From Mycolicibacterium bacteremicum (GTDB lineage Bacteria; Actinomycetota; Actinomycetes; Mycobacteriales; Mycobacteriaceae): 64,000 bases of DNA. How positions within the stretch are numbered: position 1 is the stretch's first letter; each line of letters begins with the position of its first letter. The notes below the pieces were generated by a model. It ran no database searches and was not told where the DNA came from. It saw only the letters and a list, made by a program, of their open reading frames with translations. The stretch covers positions 1 through 64,000 of the forward strand of contig NZ_CALUAE010000018.1 in assembly GCF_943913955.1 (NCBI RefSeq), given 5' to 3'. The position numbers and the translations under genes are program-made. This document shows, piece after piece, positions 43,403 to 51,839 of this stretch.

Positions 43403-43419
43403 ACTGTAATTCTTACAGT
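43403..43419. promoter_or_regulatory. Class A operator site 2
   Basis: ACTGTAATTCTTACAGT has perfect 7-bp arms and the same layout as site 1. It sits exactly between divergent genes: 36 bp from the DUF35 start (43366) and 36 bp from the aldehyde dehydrogenase start (43456). Confidence 0.7.
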
Positions 43420-43455
43420 ATCGTAGTACCGCAACATCGGGAACTGGAGGTCGTG

Positions 43456-44991
43456 GTGGGCGAAGTCGTGGCCGATCCGTCGAGCGTGCAGATCGGCAGG
43501 CGGGTGGGCGCTCGTGCCGAGACGCGGATGCTGATCGACGGCGCGCTGATGCCCGCGGCCTCGGGAGCCGAGTTCGACAACCTCAGCCCGGCGACCGGAG
43601 AGCTGCTCGGAGTCACCGCCGCGGCCGGCGCCGACGATATGGATGCCGCGATCGGCGCGGCGCGTCGTGCCTTCGACACCACCGACTGGTCGACGAACCG
43701 CGACCTGCGCCGGCGCACCCTGCTGCAGTTGCAGGACGCGATCGAGGCCGAGCAGGAGGACCTGCGGGCGGAGTTGATCGCCGAGGTCGGTTGTCCGGTG
43801 ATGACAACCGAGAACGCCCAGCTGGACTGGCCGTTGGCCGATGCGCTGCGTTATCCGGCCCGCCTGATCGACGACTTCGAATGGGAGCGGCGGTTGGACG
43901 GGGGCGGGTTGTTCGGTGACCGCAACGCCCGCACCGTGGTCAAGGAACCGGTCGGTGTCGTCGCCGCGATCACCCCGTCCAACTTCCCGATCGAGGTGAT
44001 CCTCAACAAGCTCGGGCCGGCGCTGGCTGCCGGGAACACCGTGGTGCTCAAACCGGATCCGCACACGCCGTGGAATGCCACCCGGCTGGGCCGGCTGATT
44101 GCCGAGCGGACCGACATCCCGGCCGGTGTGGTCAATGTCGTTCCGACACCGTCCAATGAGGTCGCCGGCCTGCTCGGCACCGATCCGCGGGTGGACATGG
44201 TGTCGTTCACCGGGTCCACCGCCGTGGGTCGGCACCTGATGCGCGTCGGCGCGGACACCATGAAGCGCACCTTCCTCGAACTCGGCGGCAAGTCGGCGAT
44301 GATCGTGCTCGAGGACGCCAACCCGGCGCATATCATCCCCGGCGCGATCGGGGCGTGTGTGCACGCCGGCCAGGCGTGCGCGGCGAACACCCGGATGTTG
44401 GTACACCGCAGCCTGTTCGACGAGGCGGTGGCGACCGTGACGCATGCGTTCGGCGGTGTCCCGGTGGGTGACCCGGCGCTGCCCAGCACTCTGGTCGGCC
44501 CGCTCATCAGCGCCACGCAGAAACAACGGGTGCTCGACGCGGTCGAGCGGGCGCTGCGCGACGGTGCGCAGATCGTCGTCGGTGGTGGTGAACCCGACGG
44601 ACTGCCGGACCATCTGGCCGGTGGTCATTTCGTGGCACCGACGCTCATCGTCGGCGCCGAACCGGGATCGTCGATCGCCCGGGACGAGGTGTTCGGTCCG
44701 GTGCTGGTGCTGATCCCGTTCGACGATGACGAGGAGGCGGTGCGCATCGCCAACGACAGCGCGTTCGGGCTGGCCGGGGCCGTGGTGTCCCGATCGCCCG
44801 AGCGGGCGATGGGCATCGCCCGCCGGATCCGCACCGGCGCGATCGGCGTCAACGGTGGCATGTACTACGGGGCGGATGCGCCGTTCGGCGGCTACAAGAA
44901 CAGCGGTGTCGGAAGACAGTGCGGCATCGAGGGTTTCGCGCAGTACACCGAGACCAAGACCATCGGCTGGCGGCTACCGCGTCAGGGGTAG
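43456..44991 (+). CDS. Aldehyde dehydrogenase
   Basis: A 511-residue NAD(P)-dependent aldehyde dehydrogenase. Catalytic residues are intact: Asn in TPSNFPIEV, Glu in FLELGGKSAMIV and the nucleophilic Cys in HAGQACAANTRM. EVFGPVLVLIPFDDDEEA and the C-terminal PFGGYKNSGVGRQCG are typical. It would convert an aldehyde intermediate to the acid that the synthetases then activate. The GTG at 43456 is chosen since it follows GGAGG by five bases and leaves the operator outside the gene; the frame is open to 43378. It overlaps the convergent TetR by ten bases. Confidence 0.9.
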   Translation: MGEVVADPSSVQIGRRVGARAETRMLIDGALMPAASGAEFDNLSPATGELLGVTAAAGADDMDAAIGAARRAFDTTDWSTNRDLRRRTLLQLQDAIEAEQEDLRAELIAEVGCPVMTTENAQLDWPLADALRYPARLIDDFEWERRLDGGGLFGDRNARTVVKEPVGVVAAITPSNFPIEVILNKLGPALAAGNTVVLKPDPHTPWNATRLGRLIAERTDIPAGVVNVVPTPSNEVAGLLGTDPRVDMVSFTGSTAVGRHLMRVGADTMKRTFLELGGKSAMIVLEDANPAHIIPGAIGACVHAGQACAANTRMLVHRSLFDEAVATVTHAFGGVPVGDPALPSTLVGPLISATQKQRVLDAVERALRDGAQIVVGGGEPDGLPDHLAGGHFVAPTLIVGAEPGSSIARDEVFGPVLVLIPFDDDEEAVRIANDSAFGLAGAVVSRSPERAMGIARRIRTGAIGVNGGMYYGADAPFGGYKNSGVGRQCGIEGFAQYTETKTIGWRLPRQG

Positions 44992-45683
44992 GCCGGTCCG
45001 TGTGCGAGGTGCTCAGCACGATCGAGGATGCAGGTCAGCACGTATTCGAAGTTGATGTCGTCGGCCACACCCATCCGGTGGCCGCGGCCGGTCGCCTCGG
45101 CGATGTGCGGTGTGGCCGCCGCGTCGATGAGTCCGCGGTCGCCGTCCTGTCGGGGCGCGATACCCGGCATCTTGTCCTGCAGACGCTCCATGATGACGGT
45201 GCCGCGGACATGGGTGGCGATCGCCGAGTAGGTGTCGAAGGCATCTTCGGAGGACAGCCCGGCGCGTACCAGCGCGGCCACCGGCGGCTCCAGCTTCTGG
45301 ATGGCGCCCTGAACCGCGGCGCGGCCGTAGGACCCGCGGATCAGGATGAGATCGCACAGGATGGGGTTGGCACGAAACGTCTTCCGCATCGTGCGGGCAT
45401 GGTGGGCCAGCGACGCCCGCCAGTTCCCGGCGTCGATGCTCGGGGCGGTGAAGTCGTACTCGTCGAGCGCGCGGTCGGTCATCGCGTCGAGCAGATCGTC
45501 CTTGCGCCGGAAGTACCAGTAGATGCTGGTGACGCCGACATCGAGATGCCTGGCCAGCTGCGGCATGCTGAGGTGGTCGATCGACACCGCGGCGGCGACC
45601 TCGAAGGCCCCGTTCACGATCTCGGCGACGGTGATCGACCCGCGCTCGCGGCGGGTCCGTTTCGCGCCGACGGGCCGGGTCAT
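44982..45683 (-). CDS. TetR-family regulator, paralogue A of the catabolic cluster
   Basis: A 233-residue TetR protein whose helix-turn-helix (SMPQLARHLDVGVTSIYWYF, about 39-58) matches paralogue B at 29899-30654 in the whole recognition helix. Shared blocks continue (ARTMRKTF, NPILCDLILIR, SSEDAFDTYSA, HVRGTV). It lies four bases downstream of the P450 gene and so is likely co-transcribed from the class A site at 46949-46965, giving autoregulation. It is proposed to bind the five class A sites (inference from location and paralogy). Confidence 0.9.
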   Translation of the reverse strand: MTRPVGAKRTRRERGSITVAEIVNGAFEVAAAVSIDHLSMPQLARHLDVGVTSIYWYFRRKDDLLDAMTDRALDEYDFTAPSIDAGNWRASLAHHARTMRKTFRANPILCDLILIRGSYGRAAVQGAIQKLEPPVAALVRAGLSSEDAFDTYSAIATHVRGTVIMERLQDKMPGIAPRQDGDRGLIDAAATPHIAEATGRGHRMGVADDINFEYVLTCILDRAEHLAHGPAYP

Positions 45684-45687
45684 GTCG

Positions 45688-46920
45688 TCAGCGGACCGGG
45701 TCGAAGGTCACCGGCACCGCTGTGGGGGAGCGGAAGGGCTGACCGAAGATGTGCGGATCCTCGGTGGTGTCGAGCCGGATGTTCTCGATCCGGCTCAGCA
45801 GGCTTTCGATGGCGACCCGGGTCTCCATCCGGGCCAGGTGCAGACCCAGGCAGGTGTGCTCACCCGCGGCGAAGGTGATGTGCGGGACCCTGTCCCGGAA
45901 GATGTCGAACTCCTCGGACCGCACCCACCGGTTCTCATCGCGGTTGGCCGAGCCGATGCACACGTCGATCACCGCGCCGGCGGGCAGTGCTACACCGCCC
46001 AGTTCGGTGTCCACCGATGCCGAGCGTTGCACGGTGGTCAGCGGAGTCTCATAGCGCAGCCCCTCCTCGATGGCCGCGCCGATGAGGTCGTGATCGCGCT
46101 GTACTGCGGCGAATTGGTCGGGGTGGGTGAGCAGGAGATACAACAGGTTGCCCGAGGACCGGAAGGTGGTCTCCAGGCCGGCCGGGAGCAGCAGGCGCAG
46201 AAACGAATAGATCTCTTCATCGGTGAGCTTCTCGCCGTCGACCTCGGCGGTCACCAGATCGCCGATGATGTCGTCGGTGGGCGCCGAGCGGCGCAACTCG
46301 ATCTGGTTGAGGAAGTAGTCCTTGAGCGCCGCCGAGGCTTCGAAGGCCCGCTTGTACTTGACGTGATAGCTGATCAGCTCGACCGCCCGGGCGCGGAACC
46401 AGGCGAGATCCGCCTCGGGTAGCCCGAGCAGGGTGGAGATGACCCGGGTGGGGAACTCGAAGGTGAAGTCGCGCACCAGGTCTGCCCGGCCGGTGTCGAT
46501 GAACTCGTCGATCAACCGCTCGCAGATGGGGCGGACGATCTCGGGCTCCCAGCGTTTGAGTGACTTGGCCTTGAAGGCGGTGGTGACCAGGTTGCGGTGC
46601 GCTCTGTGCAACGGACCTTCCATGGCGAGGATGGACGGACCGATGAACAAGCCGATGGTGTCGTCATAGATCTTGGAGTTGAACGACTTCGAGTCCCGGA
46701 ACACGGTGTTGACCGCGTCGAACGATACTGCCGCGTACTGATGCCGCGGGCGGAACTCGTCGGGCGTCTTCGACCAGTCCATCACGCTGCCCTCGAAGAC
46801 ACCGTGTCGGGACCGGTGAGCGGCGAAGTACGGATACGGATCCCGCAACAGACTGAAGGTGTCGCCCAGTTCGGCCGCCAGGTCCAGATCGTCCTGCGTT
46901 TGGCTGTCCACGCGTCGCAC
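45688..46920 (-). CDS. Cytochrome P450 (unusual heme loop)
   Basis: A 410-residue soluble P450. The I-helix oxygen motif is LLPAGLETTFRS, the EGLRYE segment supplies the ExxR pair and the heme-ligand loop reads FAAGEHTCLGLHLARME, where the canonical first Gly of FGxGxHxC is Ala. The Cys ligand is present, so heme binding is expected. It probably hydroxylates the cluster substrate using a ferredoxin encoded elsewhere. The GTG at 46920 is used, although its GGAGG is only three bases upstream; the next GTG at 46911 is an alternative. Confidence 0.9.
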   Translation of the reverse strand: MRRVDSQTQDDLDLAAELGDTFSLLRDPYPYFAAHRSRHGVFEGSVMDWSKTPDEFRPRHQYAAVSFDAVNTVFRDSKSFNSKIYDDTIGLFIGPSILAMEGPLHRAHRNLVTTAFKAKSLKRWEPEIVRPICERLIDEFIDTGRADLVRDFTFEFPTRVISTLLGLPEADLAWFRARAVELISYHVKYKRAFEASAALKDYFLNQIELRRSAPTDDIIGDLVTAEVDGEKLTDEEIYSFLRLLLPAGLETTFRSSGNLLYLLLTHPDQFAAVQRDHDLIGAAIEEGLRYETPLTTVQRSASVDTELGGVALPAGAVIDVCIGSANRDENRWVRSEEFDIFRDRVPHITFAAGEHTCLGLHLARMETRVAIESLLSRIENIRLDTTEDPHIFGQPFRSPTAVPVTFDPVR

Positions 46921-46948
46921 CTGCCTCCATGCCGGACTCCAACTTGAT

Positions 46949-46965
46949 ACTGTATGGCTTACAGT
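46949..46965. promoter_or_regulatory. Class A operator site 3
   Basis: ACTGTATGGCTTACAGT matches the class A motif with one mismatch between arms. It is 28 bp upstream of the P450/TetR operon and 71 bp upstream of the divergent aldehyde dehydrogenase. Confidence 0.65.
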
Positions 46966-47036
46966 AACATGCCCGGTCCGGTCGGATCGACGGTTCGGCG
47001 CCGCCGGGTGGCCAGTACCGGAGGGAGTTCAAGCCC

Positions 47037-48512
47037 ATGAGCGCAACCGAGGAGCGGGTCGAGCCCGGCACGAGTCCCCATGCCGTGCTGCATCGGCAGC
47101 GGCGGGCGTTTGTCGAGGCGGGCCCGCCCGATGTCGCGCTGCGGCGCAATCGCATCGACCGGCTGCTGGCTCTGGTGCTGGACAACACCGATGCCTTCGT
47201 CGACGCGATGGCCGCCGATTTCGGCACCCGATCACGCGCGGCATCGCTGTTCACCGAGGTGGTCGGGATGATCCCGGTGATCGAACACACCAGAGCGCAT
47301 GTGCGGCAATGGATGCGCGCCACCAAGCTGATGCGCGCCATGCGCCCGGCCGGGCTGTGCGCCGAGGTCGAACACGCGCCGCTCGGTGTCATCGGGATCA
47401 TCGGGCCGTGGAACTTCCCGTTGAACCTGGTGGTGCTCCCGGCCGCGGCCGCCTTCGCGGCGGGCAACCGGGTGATGATCAAGATGTCCGAGGTCACCTC
47501 CCGGACCGCGGATCTGATGGCCGCGCTGGCCCCGCGCTACTTCGACCAGACCGAACTCGCCGTCGTCGTCGGCGGGCCCGATGTCGCGGCGGAGTTCGCC
47601 GCACTGCCCTTCGACCACCTGTTCTTCACCGGTTCGCCGGCGGTCGGATCGCTGGTGCAGCGCGCCGCGGCGGCCAATCTGGTGCCGGTGACATTGGAAC
47701 TGGGTGGCAAGAACCCCGTCGTCGTCGCGCCCGATGCGGACCTGCACCGGTCGGCCGCGCGGATCGCCCGGGCCCGCATGGTCAACGGCGGGCAGGTCTG
47801 TGTATGTCCGGACTACGTGTTCGTCCCGCACTCCCGGATCGCGGACTTCGTCGAGACCGTCACGGCGACATGGCAGTCCATGTTCGCCGGCATCGTCGAC
47901 AACGACGACTACTGCTCCAGCGTGGACCCGGCGAACTTCGACCGCGTGGTCGGCCTGATCGAGGACGCCCGCGACCGCGGGGCGACCGTGCGGACGGTCA
48001 ACCCGGCCGATGAGGCGTTACCGCATCGCGCGAGCCGCAAGATCGCACCGACCCTGCTCACCGGGGTCGACGATTCGATGGCCATCGCATCCGAGGAGGT
48101 CTTCGGCCCCGTGCTGTCGGTCCTCGGTTACGAAGGCCCGGACGAGGTCATCGCCTACATCAATGCCCGGCCGGCGCCGCTGGTCGCCTACTGGTTCGGG
48201 CCCGACGGGGCCGGCTTCCGTGACTTCGTGGCCAACACCCGCAGTGGCGGCGTCGCTCGCAACGACTTTGCCGCACAGATGGTCCCGTCGGCCGCGCCCT
48301 TCGGCGGTGTCGGGCGCAGCGGCATGGGCTCCTACCACGGCAAGGCCGGTTTCGACACGTTCAGTCACCACCGCACCGTGGTGGGCACCGATCTGCCGTT
48401 CAGCCTGACCGGGTCGGCCGCTCCACCGTTCCGGCGGGGGATGCGGATGTACGCCGACATGTCACTGGGGCTGGCGCGCCGCCGGACCCGGCGCAGGCTG
48501 CGGAGTCGCTGA
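47037..48512 (+). CDS. Aldehyde dehydrogenase, coniferyl-aldehyde-dehydrogenase-like
   Basis: A 491-residue aldehyde dehydrogenase of the class 3 type. Asn is in GPWNFPLNLV, Glu in LELGGKNPVVV and the nucleophile in NGGQVCVCPDY; EEVFGPVLSVLGYEG and PFGGVGRSGMGSYHGKAGFDTFSHHR are typical of coniferyl aldehyde dehydrogenase relatives. It differs strongly from the enzyme at 43456-44991, so two different aldehydes may occur in the pathway. An Arg-rich C-terminal tail is present. It converges with the synthetase gene three bases away. Confidence 0.9.
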   Translation: MSATEERVEPGTSPHAVLHRQRRAFVEAGPPDVALRRNRIDRLLALVLDNTDAFVDAMAADFGTRSRAASLFTEVVGMIPVIEHTRAHVRQWMRATKLMRAMRPAGLCAEVEHAPLGVIGIIGPWNFPLNLVVLPAAAAFAAGNRVMIKMSEVTSRTADLMAALAPRYFDQTELAVVVGGPDVAAEFAALPFDHLFFTGSPAVGSLVQRAAAANLVPVTLELGGKNPVVVAPDADLHRSAARIARARMVNGGQVCVCPDYVFVPHSRIADFVETVTATWQSMFAGIVDNDDYCSSVDPANFDRVVGLIEDARDRGATVRTVNPADEALPHRASRKIAPTLLTGVDDSMAIASEEVFGPVLSVLGYEGPDEVIAYINARPAPLVAYWFGPDGAGFRDFVANTRSGGVARNDFAAQMVPSAAPFGGVGRSGMGSYHGKAGFDTFSHHRTVVGTDLPFSLTGSAAPPFRRGMRMYADMSLGLARRRTRRRLRSR

Positions 48513-48515
48513 GCG

Positions 48516-50168
48516 TCATCGGTTCGCTGCGCCCGCCCGGGTCACCTGCTCGCGTGCCCAGCGGTAGTCCGCCTTGCCCGCCGGGCTGCGCACGATCACC
48601 GGCCGGAAGACGATGTCCTTGGGCAATTTGTATCGGGCGATGGATGTCTCGGCGTGCCTGATGAGCTCATCGGGGCCGGCCTCGGCGCCGTCGGCGAGCG
48701 CCACCACGGCCACCACCTCGGCGCCCCAGCGCTCACTGGGCCGCCCGGCCACCACGACATCGGCGACCGCTGGGTGAGAGGCGATCGCCGACTCGACCTC
48801 CTCGGCGAAGATCTTCTCGCCACCGGAATTGATGGTGACCGAGTCGCGGCCGAGCAATTCGATTGCGCCACTTCCGAGATGCCGGGCCCGGTCGCCGGGC
48901 ACCGCGAACCGGACACCGCCGATCACCGGAAAGGTCGCCGCGGTCTTGGCGGCATCACCCTTGTAACCCAGCGGGACGAAGCCGCGCTGGGCCAGCCAGC
49001 CGAGTCCGTCATGGGCGGGTTCCAGCACGGCGCCCAGATCCTCGGCCACCACGCAGGTGTCCGGGCCTGCGGTGAACGTACCGGTCGATACCGCCCCGGG
49101 AGCCGACATGTGACTCATCTGGGCGCCGGTCTCCGAGGACCCGACCCCGTCGATCACGATCAGACCGGGTTTGGCGTCGATCAGCTTCTGTTTGACGTAC
49201 GGGGTGAGTTGCGCGCCGCCGTTGGCGACCACGGCCAGCGAGGACACATCGGCCGTGCCGCCGGCGATGGCGGCCAGCAGCGGCCGGGCCATCGCGTCGC
49301 CGACAACGGTGGCGACCGCCACCTGCTCACGTTCGATGGTGCGCACGACCTCCTCGGCGTCGAAGCGGTCCACGGTGCCCGCGAAGACGAGGGTCTGACC
49401 GGTGGTGATCGCCGTCATCGCGGCCCATTGCGCGGCACCGTGGATGAGCGGAGGCAGGATGAGCAGCCTGGTGCCCGGGTTCTCGATCACCCGCGCGACG
49501 ATCTCGTCGACGGAGGCGGCGCATTCACCGGTGACCATGTTGCGACCTCCGAAGGCCGTCATGAAGATGTCGTGCTGGCGCCACAGCACGCCCTTGGGCA
49601 TACCCGTCGTGCCGCCGGTGTAGAGGACGTAGAGGTCATCGGGACAGGGCAGCACCGGAGGCGCCGGCACGTCGGCGGTGACGATCGACTCGTAATCCAC
49701 GGCGCCGGGCAGCAATTCGTTGCCGGAGTCGTCGGCGATCTGGATGAGCACCCGCAGGTTCGGGAGGGCGTCGCGGATTTCGGCGACCCGGGGCGCGAAC
49801 GCGGCGTGGTACAGCAGCGCAGAGGCCGCCGCATCGGCCAGCAGATACTGCAATTCGGCGGCCACGTATCGGTAGTTGACGTTGAACGGTGCCACCCGGG
49901 CGCGGAAGCACCCGAGCAGGCCCTCGACGAACTCCGGTGCGTTGTGGGCATAGATGCCCAGCAGATCCTGGCCCACCTGGTGGCCGGACAACGATGCACG
50001 ATCGGTGTGGCAGCCGAGTCCCTGCGCGTGCAGATATGCCGCCAGCCGCTGCGAGCGGTCCACGATCTGGGCGTAGCTGACGCGACGGTCACCCTGGATC
50101 ACCAGAACCCGGTCCGGGACGGCCGCGGCGACAGCCTCCGCAACGGCGGCGACGGCGTACTCGGTCAT
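48516..50168 (-). CDS. Acyl-CoA synthetase, FadD19-like
   Basis: A 550-residue ANL enzyme with LYVLYTGGTTGMPKGVLWRQHD, DGVGSSETGAQMSH, FAVPGDRARHLGSGAIELLGRDS and SPAGKADYRWAREQV with the adenylating Lys. The same FadD19-like features and the same insertion position (near residue 60) as the synthetase at 35706-37328 mark them as one subfamily. It overlaps the isochorismatase-like gene by ATGA and is the last gene of the Rieske operon 51756-48516. Its likely job is CoA activation of the acid formed after oxygenation. Confidence 0.9.
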   Translation of the reverse strand: MTEYAVAAVAEAVAAAVPDRVLVIQGDRRVSYAQIVDRSQRLAAYLHAQGLGCHTDRASLSGHQVGQDLLGIYAHNAPEFVEGLLGCFRARVAPFNVNYRYVAAELQYLLADAAASALLYHAAFAPRVAEIRDALPNLRVLIQIADDSGNELLPGAVDYESIVTADVPAPPVLPCPDDLYVLYTGGTTGMPKGVLWRQHDIFMTAFGGRNMVTGECAASVDEIVARVIENPGTRLLILPPLIHGAAQWAAMTAITTGQTLVFAGTVDRFDAEEVVRTIEREQVAVATVVGDAMARPLLAAIAGGTADVSSLAVVANGGAQLTPYVKQKLIDAKPGLIVIDGVGSSETGAQMSHMSAPGAVSTGTFTAGPDTCVVAEDLGAVLEPAHDGLGWLAQRGFVPLGYKGDAAKTAATFPVIGGVRFAVPGDRARHLGSGAIELLGRDSVTINSGGEKIFAEEVESAIASHPAVADVVVAGRPSERWGAEVVAVVALADGAEAGPDELIRHAETSIARYKLPKDIVFRPVIVRSPAGKADYRWAREQVTRAGAANR

Positions 50169-50752
50169 ATCGTCCTCCACTGGTCGAGGAGTTCATCGGT
50201 GGTGGTGATGGTGGCCAGCAGGGACAGGCTGTTGTCGATGACGGCCTGGCCGTATTCGGCGGGGAAACCGGCGACCGCGTCGCGGGGCAGCACCACGCGG
50301 TAGCCGGCATTGACTGCGTCCATCACCAGGTTGGGGATCGCGATGTTCAACGAGACCCCGACGGCGACGATGGTCGTGATACCCAGATTGCGCAGCACCG
50401 CATCCAGATCGGTACCGCCCATCGGCCCCACGCCGTGCCGGCGCGTCAGCACCAGATCCTCGGGCTCCGGGCCGAATTCGGGTAGCAGTGTGGCGCCCTC
50501 GCTGCCGGGGGCGATGTCCACGGCGCGCTCACCCGCGGCGAACAGTCGGGCGTTGTGATTGGAACCGCGGCCGTCGGGGCGGCGCTGGACCAGACAGTGC
50601 ACGACCTGGTGCCCGGCGGACCGGGCCGCCGGCAGCAGACGCGCGATGTTGGGCAGCGCGAACCGCTGCGCCTCGCGGGCCAGCACGGCCAGGCCGGCGT
50701 TCGGGCCGACCACCGCACCCTGCAATTCCTGGGTGACGACCGCGGTCGTCAT
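50165..50752 (-). CDS. Isochorismatase-fold protein lacking the catalytic triad
   Basis: A 195-residue member of the isochorismatase/cysteine hydrolase fold: N-terminal VVTQELQGAVVG, a central LTRRHGVGPMGGTDLDAVLRNLG and VAVGVSLNIAIPNLVMDAVNAGY. Family members use Asp, Lys and Cys. Here the Asp position is Glu (QELQ), the Lys position appears to be Arg and the Cys position is Ala (NIA). It is therefore probably not a normal hydrolase. It is translationally coupled on both sides (ATGA overlaps) between the Rieske oxygenase and the synthetase, so a structural, binding or novel catalytic role in that step is likely. Confidence 0.85.
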   Translation of the reverse strand: MTTAVVTQELQGAVVGPNAGLAVLAREAQRFALPNIARLLPAARSAGHQVVHCLVQRRPDGRGSNHNARLFAAGERAVDIAPGSEGATLLPEFGPEPEDLVLTRRHGVGPMGGTDLDAVLRNLGITTIVAVGVSLNIAIPNLVMDAVNAGYRVVLPRDAVAGFPAEYGQAVIDNSLSLLATITTTDELLDQWRTI

Positions 50753-51756
50753 ACGGGCAGGCCGACGGCGGGTACTTCGTAGAACTGCTGCGCCCACTTG
50801 CGCATGGCCATATAGGGTTTCGCGTCGATCTTGGAAAGCGACGGCCGCTCGACATACTTCTGGTAGCGCCAGATGTCCAGGTCGTCCCACACGGTCACGA
50901 GGTACTGCTTCTCCACACGCGCGCGGACGTGCTCGGGCGGGATGTCAGAGGTGTCGCCGGGTTCCTTGGGCCACCAGATCGAATAGAACATGTTGGAGAC
51001 ATGGTCGTCGACCGGTGTACAGGCGAAGATCAGCCGGTGATCGGCGGCGCCCTCGAAGGCGCTGATCGCGAAGCCGAGGCCGGAGAAGTGGCTGTGGATG
51101 TAGAGGGCCATCTTGTCGGGGTCGTCGCTACGGGCGTCGGGCCAGCCCGTCAGGAACTGCCACTCGTTGTCGACCACCTTCCAGTCCAGGCACACCGGGG
51201 TGACGGTGGCCCGGTGCACGTAGCGGAAATGTGCACTGTCGGGCCCGTTTTCGGCGACGATCTGCGGATGCACCGGCTCGTTCTCGGCGAATCGGGAGAA
51301 TTCCGGGTAGGGCCGGTAGAAACTGTCCGGGTCGGTGGGGAACTGCGGAAACTTGTCGAAGATGTCGGGCAGTGCCCACTGCGGCGGTTCGCCGTGCGGT
51401 TGGTACCACATGAACACGCAGCCGTGCTGTTCCTGGATCGGGTAGACCCGCAGCCTGAGCCCGCGGTTGGGCTTGTCGGGTTGATAGGGGATGTAGGCGT
51501 TGGCGCCGTCGGGGCCCCACCGCCAACCGTGAAACGGGCATTCCACGCAGTCGCCGACGATCTTGCCGCCGTGTCCCAGGTGTGCGCCGAGATGCTTGCA
51601 GTGCCCCTCCATCAGGTGCAGCACGCCGGCCTCGTCGCGCCAGGCGACGAGGTTTTCGCCGAAGTAGCGCAGTGGTCGGGTCTCTCCGGCGACGAACTCG
51701 GCCGACCAGCCGATCATGAACCAGCCGGTGACTTTCCAGGTGAACGGAACTTCCAC
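50749..51756 (-). CDS. Rieske non-heme iron oxygenase, KshA-like
   Basis: A 335-residue oxygenase component. The Rieske [2Fe-2S] ligands are Cys53/His55 (GHCKHLGAHLG) and Cys73/His76 (CPFHGWRW). The mononuclear iron site is in ENGPDSAHFRYVHRA with two His four residues apart. Length and layout match KshA, the oxygenase of 3-ketosteroid 9alpha-hydroxylase. A reductase partner is not encoded in this window. The GTG at 51756 follows GGAAGG and is downstream of class A operator site 4; the longer frame to 51840 runs through the operator. Confidence 0.9.
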   Translation of the reverse strand: MEVPFTWKVTGWFMIGWSAEFVAGETRPLRYFGENLVAWRDEAGVLHLMEGHCKHLGAHLGHGGKIVGDCVECPFHGWRWGPDGANAYIPYQPDKPNRGLRLRVYPIQEQHGCVFMWYQPHGEPPQWALPDIFDKFPQFPTDPDSFYRPYPEFSRFAENEPVHPQIVAENGPDSAHFRYVHRATVTPVCLDWKVVDNEWQFLTGWPDARSDDPDKMALYIHSHFSGLGFAISAFEGAADHRLIFACTPVDDHVSNMFYSIWWPKEPGDTSDIPPEHVRARVEKQYLVTVWDDLDIWRYQKYVERPSLSKIDAKPYMAMRKWAQQFYEVPAVGLPV

Positions 51757-51784
51757 GGGTGTGCCTTCCGGATCCGAGCCAGAT

Positions 51785-51801
51785 ACTGAACAGCTTACAG
51801 T
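51785..51801. promoter_or_regulatory. Class A operator site 4
   Basis: ACTGAACAGCTTACAGT keeps the ACTG and TTACAGT halves. It lies between divergent operons, 28 bp from the Rieske oxygenase start and 38 bp from the SDR start at 51840. Confidence 0.65.
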
Positions 51802-51839
51802 AGTATCATCGGCGGACCGCTGCGAAACGTAGGAGTGCA

